From the NCBI RefSeq assembly GCF_030160015.1, contig NZ_BSNN01000002.1:310001-374000 (forward strand): a stretch of 64,000 nucleotides of DNA, read 5' to 3'. A model generated the notes under the pieces. It saw only the letters and a program-made list of their open reading frames with translations, made no database searches and was not told where the DNA came from. This document shows positions 8,163 to 14,688 of this stretch, piece after piece (the first letter of the stretch is position 1; each line of letters starts with the position of its first letter). The stretch comes from Amylibacter marinus (GTDB taxonomy: Bacteria > Pseudomonadota > Alphaproteobacteria > Rhodobacterales > Rhodobacteraceae). Position numbers and translations under genes: made by a program.

Positions 8163-8813
8163 ATGCGCGCTACAGAGCATTTACAACACAGCGTACAACA
8201 AGATTGGGACGCCGCAACCGATCATCAATTTTGCAAAGAACTGGCCGATGGCACGTTGCCACTGGCCAAAATGCGCTGGTACTTGGTACAGGATTACAAA
8301 TTCGTCGATCAATTCGTGCGCCTGCTGGCCACCAGCATTGCCCATGCGCCCACATTGGCCGATGGCGTGCCAAGCGCCCAGTTCCTAGGATTGGTCACCA
8401 GCACCGAAAACACCTATTTTCTGCGCAGCTTCAAGGCTTTAGAAATATCGCAACAAGCGCAAAATGCCGATACTGCCCCCGCAACCGCAGATTTTCAGGC
8501 CCTGATGTCCGAGGCTCAAACCTCGGGATGTTATGCGCAGATGCTGGCGGTTTTGGTGGTGGCGGAATGGTCTTATCTAACATGGGCTGACCGCTACACA
8601 AATTATGCCCCTGATTTGCCGTTTTGGTATTCGGAATGGATCGACCTGCATACAGGTGCGGGGTTTGAAGGGGTGGTCAATCATCTGCGCGGGCAACTGG
8701 ATGGGATCTGGGATGATCTGGATGCCACACAGAAATCTGGCGCGACCACGATGTTTCAGCGCGCTGTTGCCTGCGAGAGGGCCTTTTTCGATGCCGCTTA
8801 TGGTGCATCATAA
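8163..8813 (+). CDS. Second TenA-family hydrolase (glutamate type, TenA_E)
   Basis: A 216-residue TenA fold protein: GTLPLAKMRWYLVQDYKFVDQF at ~30, and LAVLVVAEWSYLTWADRY at ~128. The position of the catalytic cysteine of classical TenA is not Cys here; Glu135 in VVAEWSYL marks the TenA_E subgroup. Plant TenA_E proteins can hydrolyse N-formyl-aminopyrimidine and also release HMP. No YlmB-type deformylase is in this operon, so this protein may take the amide-hydrolysis step before the TenA at 6000. It is the last gene of the operon, 11 bases after thiX, with AAAGAGAT before the ATG. Confidence 0.82.
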   Translation: MRATEHLQHSVQQDWDAATDHQFCKELADGTLPLAKMRWYLVQDYKFVDQFVRLLATSIAHAPTLADGVPSAQFLGLVTSTENTYFLRSFKALEISQQAQNADTAPATADFQALMSEAQTSGCYAQMLAVLVVAEWSYLTWADRYTNYAPDLPFWYSEWIDLHTGAGFEGVVNHLRGQLDGIWDDLDATQKSGATTMFQRAVACERAFFDAAYGAS

Positions 8814-9128
8814 ATCATCTGTCAAAAACACAGGCCTCAGCTGCACGGGGCCAAATCATCTGTTTTGAGGTAAGGCGTCTTAATATCCGATGTGCTGTGC
8901 GCGCATCGCATCATTGGTGATCGCTCATTAGATCGCGCAGGTGATCAAACAGATACAGAATAGGAGCTGCATTGGCACCCCTTTGCGCTGTCCCCAAATA
9001 TGCCGCCCGATGGCCAGAATTTAGTCGATTATCTATGGAAAATTTCCTGACAAACTTTGACAGGGGGCAAGAGCACTTTGACTTCACGCTAGAATCCCCC
9101 AATTTACAGACTATTCAATCGGTGATAC
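8814..9128. other. Intergenic stretch after the thi operon
   Basis: I see no convincing gene here. The only features are a direct repeat AAATCATCTGT (8812-8822 and 8853-8863), an imperfect GGCCT/GGGGCC fold between the copies that could end the thi transcript, and TTGACA-like hexamers near 9054. A 63-codon minus-strand frame (8911-9102) has no ribosome site and no family resemblance. Confidence 0.4.
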
Positions 9129-9168
9129 TGTGATATACATCACTGTGTATTTGCGCATATTTTACTAT
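9129..9168 (+). promoter_or_regulatory. Promoter with Crp/Fnr-type operator for the mini-membrane-protein genes
   Basis: TGTGA-TATACA-TCACT (9129-9144) matches the Crp consensus TGTGA-N6-TCACA in 9 of 10 positions; its core GTGAT-N4-ATCAC also resembles Fnr-type boxes. A -10 hexamer TACTAT lies at 9163-9168 with no -35 match. The operator centre is about 38-41 bases before the expected start (near 9175), the class II activator position. A Crp/Fnr-family activator is therefore likely. The regulator itself is not in the window. Confidence 0.6.
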
Positions 9169-9176
9169 AGTGACCC

Positions 9177-9195
9177 AGCCCAAATAGGTTGGGCT
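9177..9195 (+). promoter_or_regulatory. Stem-loop at the very 5' end of the small-protein mRNA
   Basis: AGCCCAA (9177-9183) pairs with TTGGGCT (9189-9195) around a 5-base loop. It begins within a few bases of the predicted transcription start and is followed by TATTTTGGGGGATC, the last part of which is the ribosome site of the first small gene. A 5'-terminal hairpin of this kind usually protects mRNA from decay; attenuation is the alternative. Confidence 0.45.
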
Positions 9196-9212
9196 TATTT
9201 TGGGGGATCTTG

Positions 9213-9377
9213 ATGGAAAGAATTTTGGTGGCGGGAATGATCATGATCCCGATTGTAATGTTTGTGGCCTATATGGGCGAAAATGTTATGGGCGATGCCA
9301 ATACAAAATCCGGCACTAGCAAAAATGGCGTGAAATCTGCGGTTTCTGCGGCGGGCAATGCCGCTAATTGGAACTAG
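9213..9377 (+). CDS. Small membrane protein, first of three tandem paralogues (54 aa)
   Basis: Starts MERILVAGMIMIPIVMF, a hydrophobic segment of about 17 residues with a central proline (Pro13), followed by a polar tail rich in Asn, Ser, Gly and Ala. The tail reads NVMGDANTKSG after the membrane segment. ATG 9213 has TGGGGGAT upstream; an earlier in-frame start at 9189 overlaps the 5' hairpin and is not shared by the paralogues. The positive residue at position 3 predicts N-terminus inside and tail outside. I do not recognise a family. The next two genes share the pattern M-x-(R/K)-(I/V)-L-x-x-G-x-I-x-x-P. Confidence 0.75.
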   Translation: MERILVAGMIMIPIVMFVAYMGENVMGDANTKSGTSKNGVKSAVSAAGNAANWN

Positions 9378-9407
9378 GCTCACTGGCTATTTAAACAGGA
9401 GAATAAG

Positions 9408-9569
9408 ATGCAAAAAGTACTGGTAATTGGAATGATCGTGATCCCGCTGGTTATGTTCCTGGCGCTGTTTGGAAACCGGATCACCACAAATACCCAAACA
9501 AATGCAGAGTCTGCCAAAACAAAAACCGATAGCCTAGCCACGGCTGCCGCGCGGCAGTGGAGCTTCTAG
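9408..9569 (+). CDS. Small membrane protein, second of three tandem paralogues (53 aa)
   Basis: Starts MQKVLVIGMIVIPLVMFLAL with the same hydrophobic segment and Pro13 as its neighbours. The tail RITTNTQTNAESAKTKTDS is rich in Thr and Asn. The ribosome site AGGAG (9397-9401) lies 6 bases before ATG 9408. The gap after the first gene is 30 bases. The TNTQTN motif of the tail recurs as TDSQTN in the third paralogue. Function unknown. Confidence 0.78.
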   Translation: MQKVLVIGMIVIPLVMFLALFGNRITTNTQTNAESAKTKTDSLATAAARQWSF

Positions 9570-9581
9570 AAAGGAGCCGAA

Positions 9582-9746
9582 ATGAGCAAAGTATTAAGCA
9601 TCGGGGTTATTTCTCTGCCGCTGATTTTACTGCTGGGATATATGGCAAAAAATGTCGTTACCGATTCTCAAACCAATGGGGCCAACGTCGAAACCAACGG
9701 CCAAAGCTTTATGGATCAGGTGAACAACAACAAATCCCTGCAATAA
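9582..9746 (+). CDS. Small membrane protein, third of three tandem paralogues (54 aa)
   Basis: Starts MSKVLSIGVISLPLILLLGY and continues AKNVVTDSQTNGANVE. The strong ribosome site AAGGAG (9571-9576) and a 12-base gap from the second gene make translation convincing. All three proteins have nearly identical length and layout, which argues for duplication followed by divergence of the tails. Possible roles are subunits of a small hetero-oligomeric membrane assembly, or regulators of a larger membrane protein; the sequence does not decide. The next gene is rnd, 82 bases downstream. Confidence 0.78.
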   Translation: MSKVLSIGVISLPLILLLGYMAKNVVTDSQTNGANVETNGQSFMDQVNNNKSLQ

Positions 9747-9828
9747 TTCGGGATACTGCCCAGAGGCATGGCGTCTTTTAGGCGCACAAAACTTGCATTC
9801 ACCAGCCAATCCCCTTATTGCCAATAGC

Positions 9829-10986
9829 ATGAAAATTATTAAAAACACCCAAGAGCTGGCCGCCTTTTGCGAAACCTGCTCCCATTATGATTACGTCACA
9901 ATCGATACCGAATTCCTGCGCGAGCGGACATATTATTCCAAGCTGTGCTTGGTGCAAATGGCCCACCCGGGCGAAGGCCCCGAAACCGCCGCGTTAATTG
10001 ACCCGTTGGCCGATGGTATTTCACTGGATCCGCTCTATGATCTGTTCCAAAACCCCTCGGTCACCAAGGTTTTCCACGCGGCGCGCCAAGATCTGGAAAT
10101 CTTTTTCGTAGATAAGAAAATCCTGCCAAAACCGTTTTTTGACACCCAAATCGCCGCCATGGTCTGCGGCTTTGGCGAACAAGTCGGCTATGAAAAACTG
10201 GTGCGCGCGATCTGCAACGAGGGTTTGGACAAATCTTCACGCTTTACCGATTGGTCGGCGCGCCCATTGTCCGACAAGCAGAAAAACTATGCCATTGGCG
10301 ACGTCACGCACCTGCGCCAAATTTATGAATTCTTGGCCAAGAAAATCCACAAATCCGGCCGCCAAAGCTGGGTCGAAGAAGAGCTGGCAATCCTGATGGA
10401 TCCCAAAACCTATGTGGTAGAACCCTCTCAGGCGTGGCGGCGCATTAAAACCCGTTCTAGCTCTTGGAAAATGATTGCAGCTGTCCAAGAATTGGCGAAA
10501 TTTCGCGAATCCCTTGCGCAGTCACGCAATATTCCCCGCAATCGTATTTACAAAGATGATGCGTTACTGGAATTGGCGGCGACACGCCCGAAAAACATCG
10601 GCGAAATTTCTAAATCCCGCCTGTTGTTGCGCGAGGCCCGTAAAGGCCAAATCGCTGATGGAATTCTGGCGGCCATCGCCAAGGCCAATACCTATAAATC
10701 CAGCGATGTTGAACGCATTGAACACAGCCGCGAAAAACCAATGGGCAAAGAGGGCTTGGCCGAACTGTTGCGCGTATTGCTAAAGGCCAAGGCCGAGGAA
10801 TACGGCGTGGCGCAAAAGCTCATCGCCACCAGTGCTGATCTCGATCAGATCGCCCTTGGCACACCAGATCAGCGCGCCCTAACTGGCTGGCGTGCTCAGG
10901 TCTTTGGCAATGATGCTCAAAAGCTGTGCCAGGGCGATGTAGCCCTGTCGTCAAATGGGAAAAATGTTGTGGTTGTAAATATTTAG
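9829..10986 (+). CDS. rnd: Ribonuclease D
   Basis: A 385-residue 3'-5' exoribonuclease for tRNA 3' maturation and RNA turnover. DEDD exonuclease motifs are visible: YVTIDTEFLRE (~residue 24, Asp and Glu), KVFHAARQDLEIF (~80), and the third motif with YAIGDVTHL (~153, Tyr and Asp). One HRDC domain follows at ~200-290 (FRESLAQSRNIPRNRIYKDD). The ATG at 9829 gives the usual MKIIKNTQEL start. A TTG 36 bases upstream is in frame but less likely. Confidence 0.93.
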   Translation: MKIIKNTQELAAFCETCSHYDYVTIDTEFLRERTYYSKLCLVQMAHPGEGPETAALIDPLADGISLDPLYDLFQNPSVTKVFHAARQDLEIFFVDKKILPKPFFDTQIAAMVCGFGEQVGYEKLVRAICNEGLDKSSRFTDWSARPLSDKQKNYAIGDVTHLRQIYEFLAKKIHKSGRQSWVEEELAILMDPKTYVVEPSQAWRRIKTRSSSWKMIAAVQELAKFRESLAQSRNIPRNRIYKDDALLELAATRPKNIGEISKSRLLLREARKGQIADGILAAIAKANTYKSSDVERIEHSREKPMGKEGLAELLRVLLKAKAEEYGVAQKLIATSADLDQIALGTPDQRALTGWRAQVFGNDAQKLCQGDVALSSNGKNVVVVNI

Positions 10987-11005
10987 CAGGCCAACCAGAT
11001 GCTGC

Positions 11006-11022
11006 GGCCCTGTTGTAGGGCC
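11006..11022. terminator. Stem-loop between convergent rnd and lipoprotein gene
   Basis: GGCCCT-GTTGT-AGGGCC, flanked by CG that extends the stem, lies 20 bases after the rnd stop and 7 bases before the end of the minus-strand lipoprotein gene. No T-run on either side, so it is a weak bidirectional terminator candidate or a 3' stabiliser. Confidence 0.35.
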
Positions 11023-11028
11023 GGTGCG

Positions 11029-11499
11029 CTAACGGCGCAGGCGCTTGATGTTTTGCGAGGCCTCGATCGAAATGGTACGATCTTCGGGTCTATCCAGATC
11101 AGATAGAAACACAGCCGCATGAATCTCGCGTGCCCGCGATGTGGGCGCAGCAATCCCAGGCTTGGGCGGTGTCGCGCGGAACTGATACTGCAAAACCCCA
11201 TCACCCTCAGACGGCAAAAGAACCAACTCGACCTCGGAATAGCCCTGCTGGGCCGCATCTCCGGTAACGTGAATAATCACACCACCCTTGGTGCGGTTTA
11301 GCACCACGCTGGAAACCATAGGAACAAAGGCGCGCGGATCGGGGTCGATCTCTACCGCCGCAGGCTGGCTCTCGGATTGTTTCGTACCCCAGCTTTTGGC
11401 CGATCCCGCACTACCACCAGAGCTTCCGCCGGCGGAATTCACTGTAGAACATCCAGCGAGCAGCGCAATACAGCCAAGTACAGAAACAAAGTTTTTCAT
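11029..11499 (-). CDS. Small lipoprotein of unknown function
   Basis: A 156-residue protein with a short signal peptide and lipobox LLAGC (Cys17), then a Ser/Gly-rich linker. The rest is a predicted beta-rich domain with conserved-looking DPRAFVPMVSSVVLNRTKGGVIIHV and the C-terminal RTISIEASQNIKRLRR. I do not recognise a named family; similar lipoproteins next to rnd/sufE seem typical of Rhodobacterales. It is divergent from sufE. Confidence 0.7.
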   Translation of the reverse strand: MKNFVSVLGCIALLAGCSTVNSAGGSSGGSAGSAKSWGTKQSESQPAAVEIDPDPRAFVPMVSSVVLNRTKGGVIIHVTGDAAQQGYSEVELVLLPSEGDGVLQYQFRATPPKPGIAAPTSRAREIHAAVFLSDLDRPEDRTISIEASQNIKRLRR

Positions 11500-11620
11500 C
11501 AGAACCTCTTAATTTGCCCCATGACTAGCCAATCAAGCCCAGAATTGAAAGCTTTTTGGAGAAAATTCTGGACGTTTCCAACAGATAATTCTAGGGATTT
11601 TGCAACAAAAGGATGATGAC

Positions 11621-12025
11621 ATGACCGAAGCCTTCAGCGAAATCCAAGAAACCTTTGACTTCCTAGATGATTGGGAAGATCGCTATCGCCATGTGATCGA
11701 GCTGGGCAAATCCTACGCCGCCCTCGATCCTGCCCTGCGCGTCGATACCCTAAAGGTCGAGGGCTGTGCCAGCCAAGTGTGGCTGTTGCCACGCCTAGAG
11801 GACGGCAGGTTCTCGTTTCAAGGCGCATCAGATGCGCTGATCGTCAGCGGGCTAATCGCCATTCTTGCCGCCCTTTATAATGATACGTCATTGGCCGAGG
11901 CGCGCAAGATTGATGCGCTGGCCGAATTTGGCGCGCTTGGCTTTGACCAGCATCTCTCAGCACAGCGTTCCAATGGTTTGCGTGCTATGATCGAACGGAT
12001 CGCCACCTACCTTGCCACGCAATAA
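11621..12025 (+). CDS. sufE: Cysteine desulfuration protein SufE
   Basis: SufE accepts persulfide sulfur from the desulfurase SufS and stimulates iron-sulfur cluster assembly. The 134-residue protein carries the acceptor cysteine in VEGCASQVWLLP (Cys49) and the SGLIAILAALYN helix. ATG 11621 follows AAAAGGA at a good distance; an in-frame start 21 bases earlier has no family support. The suf operon itself is not in the window, so this is a lone copy. Confidence 0.92.
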   Translation: MTEAFSEIQETFDFLDDWEDRYRHVIELGKSYAALDPALRVDTLKVEGCASQVWLLPRLEDGRFSFQGASDALIVSGLIAILAALYNDTSLAEARKIDALAEFGALGFDQHLSAQRSNGLRAMIERIATYLATQ

Positions 12026-12057
12026 CATGCTTGGCTCATAATCTTTATGAGAATTAT

Positions 12058-12081
12058 GAATTGGGGTAATGGCCCTAATTC
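12058..12081 (+). promoter_or_regulatory. Stem-loop in the bmt leader
   Basis: GAATTGGGG pairs with CCCTAATTC (one G-U) around a 6-base loop, between sufE and bmt. There is no T-run, so it is a leader structure or weak terminator of sufE. It does not match the S-adenosylmethionine, SAH or cobalamin riboswitch motifs that I can recall. Confidence 0.35.
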
Positions 12082-12115
12082 CGCTATTGCTAGCAAAACC
12101 TTACAGGATTCCCAA

Positions 12116-13129
12116 ATGAGCGATAAACTCACCCAAATGATTGCCGATCGCGGCTATGTGCTGGCCGATGGCGCAACGGGCACCAATCTGTTTAACATGG
12201 GGCTACAGGCCGGTGACCCACCAGAGCTGTGGAATATGGACAAGCCTGAAAACATCATCAAGCTCTACAAGGGCGCGGTAGATGCAGGCAGCGATCTGTT
12301 CCTGACCAACTCTTTCGGATCAAATGCCTCGCGCCTAAAGCTGCACGCATCACAACACCGCGTGCATGAGCTATCGCGCGCCGCGGCGGAATTGGGCCGC
12401 GAGGTCGCAGATACCGCAGGGCGCAATGTGATCGTCGCCGGATCTATGGGCCCAACGGGCGAGATTATGGGGGATGCCGGCACGCTGTCTCATGAAACCG
12501 CTGTAGAGATGTTCGAAGAACAGGCACAGGGTTTGATAGATGGTGGCGCAGATGTTCTCTGGGTCGAGACCATTTCCGCCCCCGAGGAATACGCCGCCGC
12601 TGCAGAGGCCATTTCAAATGTGGGCGCCCCTTGGGTTGGCACCATGAGCTTTGATACTGCCGGGCGCTCGATGATGGGTGTTACCAGTGTTGGCATGGTA
12701 GATATGATTGCAAATTTGGCGCATCAACCCGTAGCCTTTGGCGCTAATTGTGGCGTTGGGGCCAGCGATCTGCTGCGCACCGTTCTAGGATTCGCCAGCA
12801 CAGGCACCCAAATGCCCATCGTTGCCAAGGGTAATGCGGGAATTCCCAAATATGTAGAGGGTCATATCCACTACGATGGCACCCCCGAGGTCATGGCCAC
12901 CTATGCGCAAATGGCGCGCAATTCAGGGGCGCAAATCATCGGCGGTTGTTGTGGGACAATGCCCCACCACCTTAGGGCAATGCGCGAGGCCCTGGACACC
13001 ATGGTGTTGGGCGCGGCCCCCTCGCTAGATGAAATCGCCGCTACGCTGGGCGGGTTTTCATCCCCAAGTGACGGCACAGGGGATACACCAGCCCCCAAAA
13101 GAGAACGCCGCGGCCGCCGCCGCGCATAA
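12116..13129 (+). CDS. bmt: Homocysteine S-methyltransferase (betaine/corrinoid type), probable split methionine synthase subunit
   Basis: A 337-residue zinc-dependent homocysteine methyltransferase barrel. N-terminal VLADGATGTNLF, zinc ligands Cys212 in GANCGVG and Cys278-Cys279 in IIGGCCGTMPHH. The family includes betaine-homocysteine methyltransferase and the N-terminal module of MetH. The separate B12-binding protein and DUF1638 protein that follow suggest it works with methylcobalamin as a detached MetH homocysteine module, as proposed for Phaeobacter. The start ATG 12116 (MSDKLT) has ACAGGATT upstream. The C-terminal RRGRRRA tail is a basic extension of unknown role. Betaine demethylation is the alternative. 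Confidence 0.85.
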   Translation: MSDKLTQMIADRGYVLADGATGTNLFNMGLQAGDPPELWNMDKPENIIKLYKGAVDAGSDLFLTNSFGSNASRLKLHASQHRVHELSRAAAELGREVADTAGRNVIVAGSMGPTGEIMGDAGTLSHETAVEMFEEQAQGLIDGGADVLWVETISAPEEYAAAAEAISNVGAPWVGTMSFDTAGRSMMGVTSVGMVDMIANLAHQPVAFGANCGVGASDLLRTVLGFASTGTQMPIVAKGNAGIPKYVEGHIHYDGTPEVMATYAQMARNSGAQIIGGCCGTMPHHLRAMREALDTMVLGAAPSLDEIAATLGGFSSPSDGTGDTPAPKRERRGRRRA

Positions 13130-13311
13130 CAGATAAATAGTACCCAAGGCACAAGCTCTGGCGCAAAATTGACAAATAAGGCTAGAAAATTCGCCAATTC
13201 GTCGTTCGCGCATCTGGTTCCGTCGCAAAAGTTGCAGATAAAAGCGGCAAATTTGCACAATGTTAACAGAATAGGCGCTTCTGCGTCGGCCCTAATGTGG
13301 AAGTGAAGAAC

Positions 13312-14007
13312 ATGTCAGAAGAAGAAATTATCCTGTCAGAACTTAGCGATGAAGATCTTAACCTGCAAATGCAGGATGATCTATATGACGGCATGAAGGA
13401 AGAGATCGAAGAGGGTGTAAATATCTTCCTCGAACGCGGCTGGCAACCCTATGATATCCTGACCAAAGTTCTGGTCGAGGGCATGCGCATTGTTGGCATC
13501 GATTTTCGCGACGGTATTCTATTTGTCCCAGAGGTTCTATTGGCGGCCAACGCCATGAAGGGCGGCATGGCGATCTTGAAACCATTGTTGGCCGAAACCG
13601 GCGCCCCGCGTTTGGGCAATATGGTGATCGGCACGGTCAAAGGCGATATCCACGATATCGGCAAAAATCTTGTAACCATGATGATGGAAGGCGCGGGATT
13701 CGAGGTGAAGGATTTGGGCATCAACAACGATGCAGATGCCTATATCAGCGAGCTGGAAAGCGGCCAATACGATATTCTGGGCATGTCTGCCCTGCTAACG
13801 ACCACCATGCCCTATATGAAGGTGGTGATCGACACATTGGTCGAAAAAGGCACGCGCGATGACTATGTCGTGCTGGTGGGGGGCGCGCCATTGAACGAAG
13901 AGTTCGGCAATGCCATCGGCGCTGATGCCTATTGCCGTGATGCCGCCGTAGCTGTTGAAACCGCCAAAGAGTTCATGGCCAAGCGGCACAACCAACTTGC
14001 CGGATAA
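13312..14007 (+). CDS. Cobalamin (corrinoid)-binding protein, MetH/MtbC-like
   Basis: A 231-residue protein with an acidic N-terminal stretch, a MetH-type four-helix cap (~25-95) and a Rossmann-like B12 domain (~100-225). The B12 motif is GDIHDIGKNLV, with His114 as lower axial cobalt ligand, followed by ILGMSALLTTTM and VLVGGAPL. It should carry the methyl group between a methyl donor protein and the methyltransferase at 12116. ATG 13312 is chosen; GTG 13297 is an alternative. It ends with a TAATG overlap on the next gene. Confidence 0.9.
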   Translation: MSEEEIILSELSDEDLNLQMQDDLYDGMKEEIEEGVNIFLERGWQPYDILTKVLVEGMRIVGIDFRDGILFVPEVLLAANAMKGGMAILKPLLAETGAPRLGNMVIGTVKGDIHDIGKNLVTMMMEGAGFEVKDLGINNDADAYISELESGQYDILGMSALLTTTMPYMKVVIDTLVEKGTRDDYVVLVGGAPLNEEFGNAIGADAYCRDAAVAVETAKEFMAKRHNQLAG

Positions 14008-14654
14008 TGGCTGATCTCAGCGATAGGCGGCTAACCGAGCAGGGGATGAAAATCCCCGATGGCGCGGCCTCGCCAATTCTGATTATCGCGTGCGGCGCAC
14101 TTGCGCGCGAAATATTGGCACTGATAAAAGGCCAGAGCTGGGATCACCTGACCTTAACCTGTCTGCCTGCCAATCTGCACCTATACCCCGAAAAAATCAC
14201 CGATGCGGTCACCGAGGCGGTTCAGAAGCATCGTGCAGATTTTGACCAAATATTCATTGCCTATGCCGATTGTGGCACGGGCGGCTTGCTAGAAAAACGT
14301 TGTGCAGAGCTGGGTGTGCAGATGATTAAGGGCCCGCACTGCTATTCGTTTTATGAGGGCAATGACAGGTTTTCGACACTGGCCGAAGATGAAATCACCG
14401 CCTTTTACCTAACCGATTTTCTGGTTAAACAATTCGATGCCTTCGTTTGGAAACCCATGGGCCTAGATCGCCACCCAGAATTACGCGATATGTATTTTGG
14501 GAATTATACCAAACTGGTCTATCAAGCCCAGACAGATAACCCTGATCTGGATCAAAAGGCGCGCGATATTGCCGCCAAGATGAATCTGCCTCTAGAGAGG
14601 CGCTATACCGGCTATGGTGATTTGGCCACCACGCTGGCCGGTATATCGCATTAA
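14007..14654 (+). CDS. DUF1638 family protein
   Basis: A 215-residue DUF1638 protein; ILIIACGALAREILALIK, FIAYADCGTGGLLEK and HCYSFYEG are typical. The cysteines in ACGAL, ADCGTGG and GPHCYSF are candidates for metal or cofactor binding. The start overlaps the stop of the B12-binding gene by 1 base, so the two are co-translated. The family occurs next to corrinoid methyltransferase genes, suggesting a role in B12 handling or reactivation; this is inference from context. Confidence 0.82.
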   Translation: MADLSDRRLTEQGMKIPDGAASPILIIACGALAREILALIKGQSWDHLTLTCLPANLHLYPEKITDAVTEAVQKHRADFDQIFIAYADCGTGGLLEKRCAELGVQMIKGPHCYSFYEGNDRFSTLAEDEITAFYLTDFLVKQFDAFVWKPMGLDRHPELRDMYFGNYTKLVYQAQTDNPDLDQKARDIAAKMNLPLERRYTGYGDLATTLAGISH

Positions 14655-14688
14655 TATTATCCAATAACGAATTGAAATAAATACCTAT

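Noticed and set aside
8812-8863. Direct repeat AAATCATCTGT 41 bases apart
   Set aside because: Only two short copies, the first overlapping the tenA-like stop codon; no inverted ends or target duplication. Probably chance.
8911-9102. 63-codon minus-strand frame in the intergenic region
   Set aside because: No ribosome site, no recognisable motif, and it overlaps likely promoter sequence.
13130-13311. Search for a cobalamin or SAM-type riboswitch before the B12-binding gene
   Set aside because: No cobalamin-box-like or SAM motif was found in the 180 bases; only weak promoter-like hexamers.
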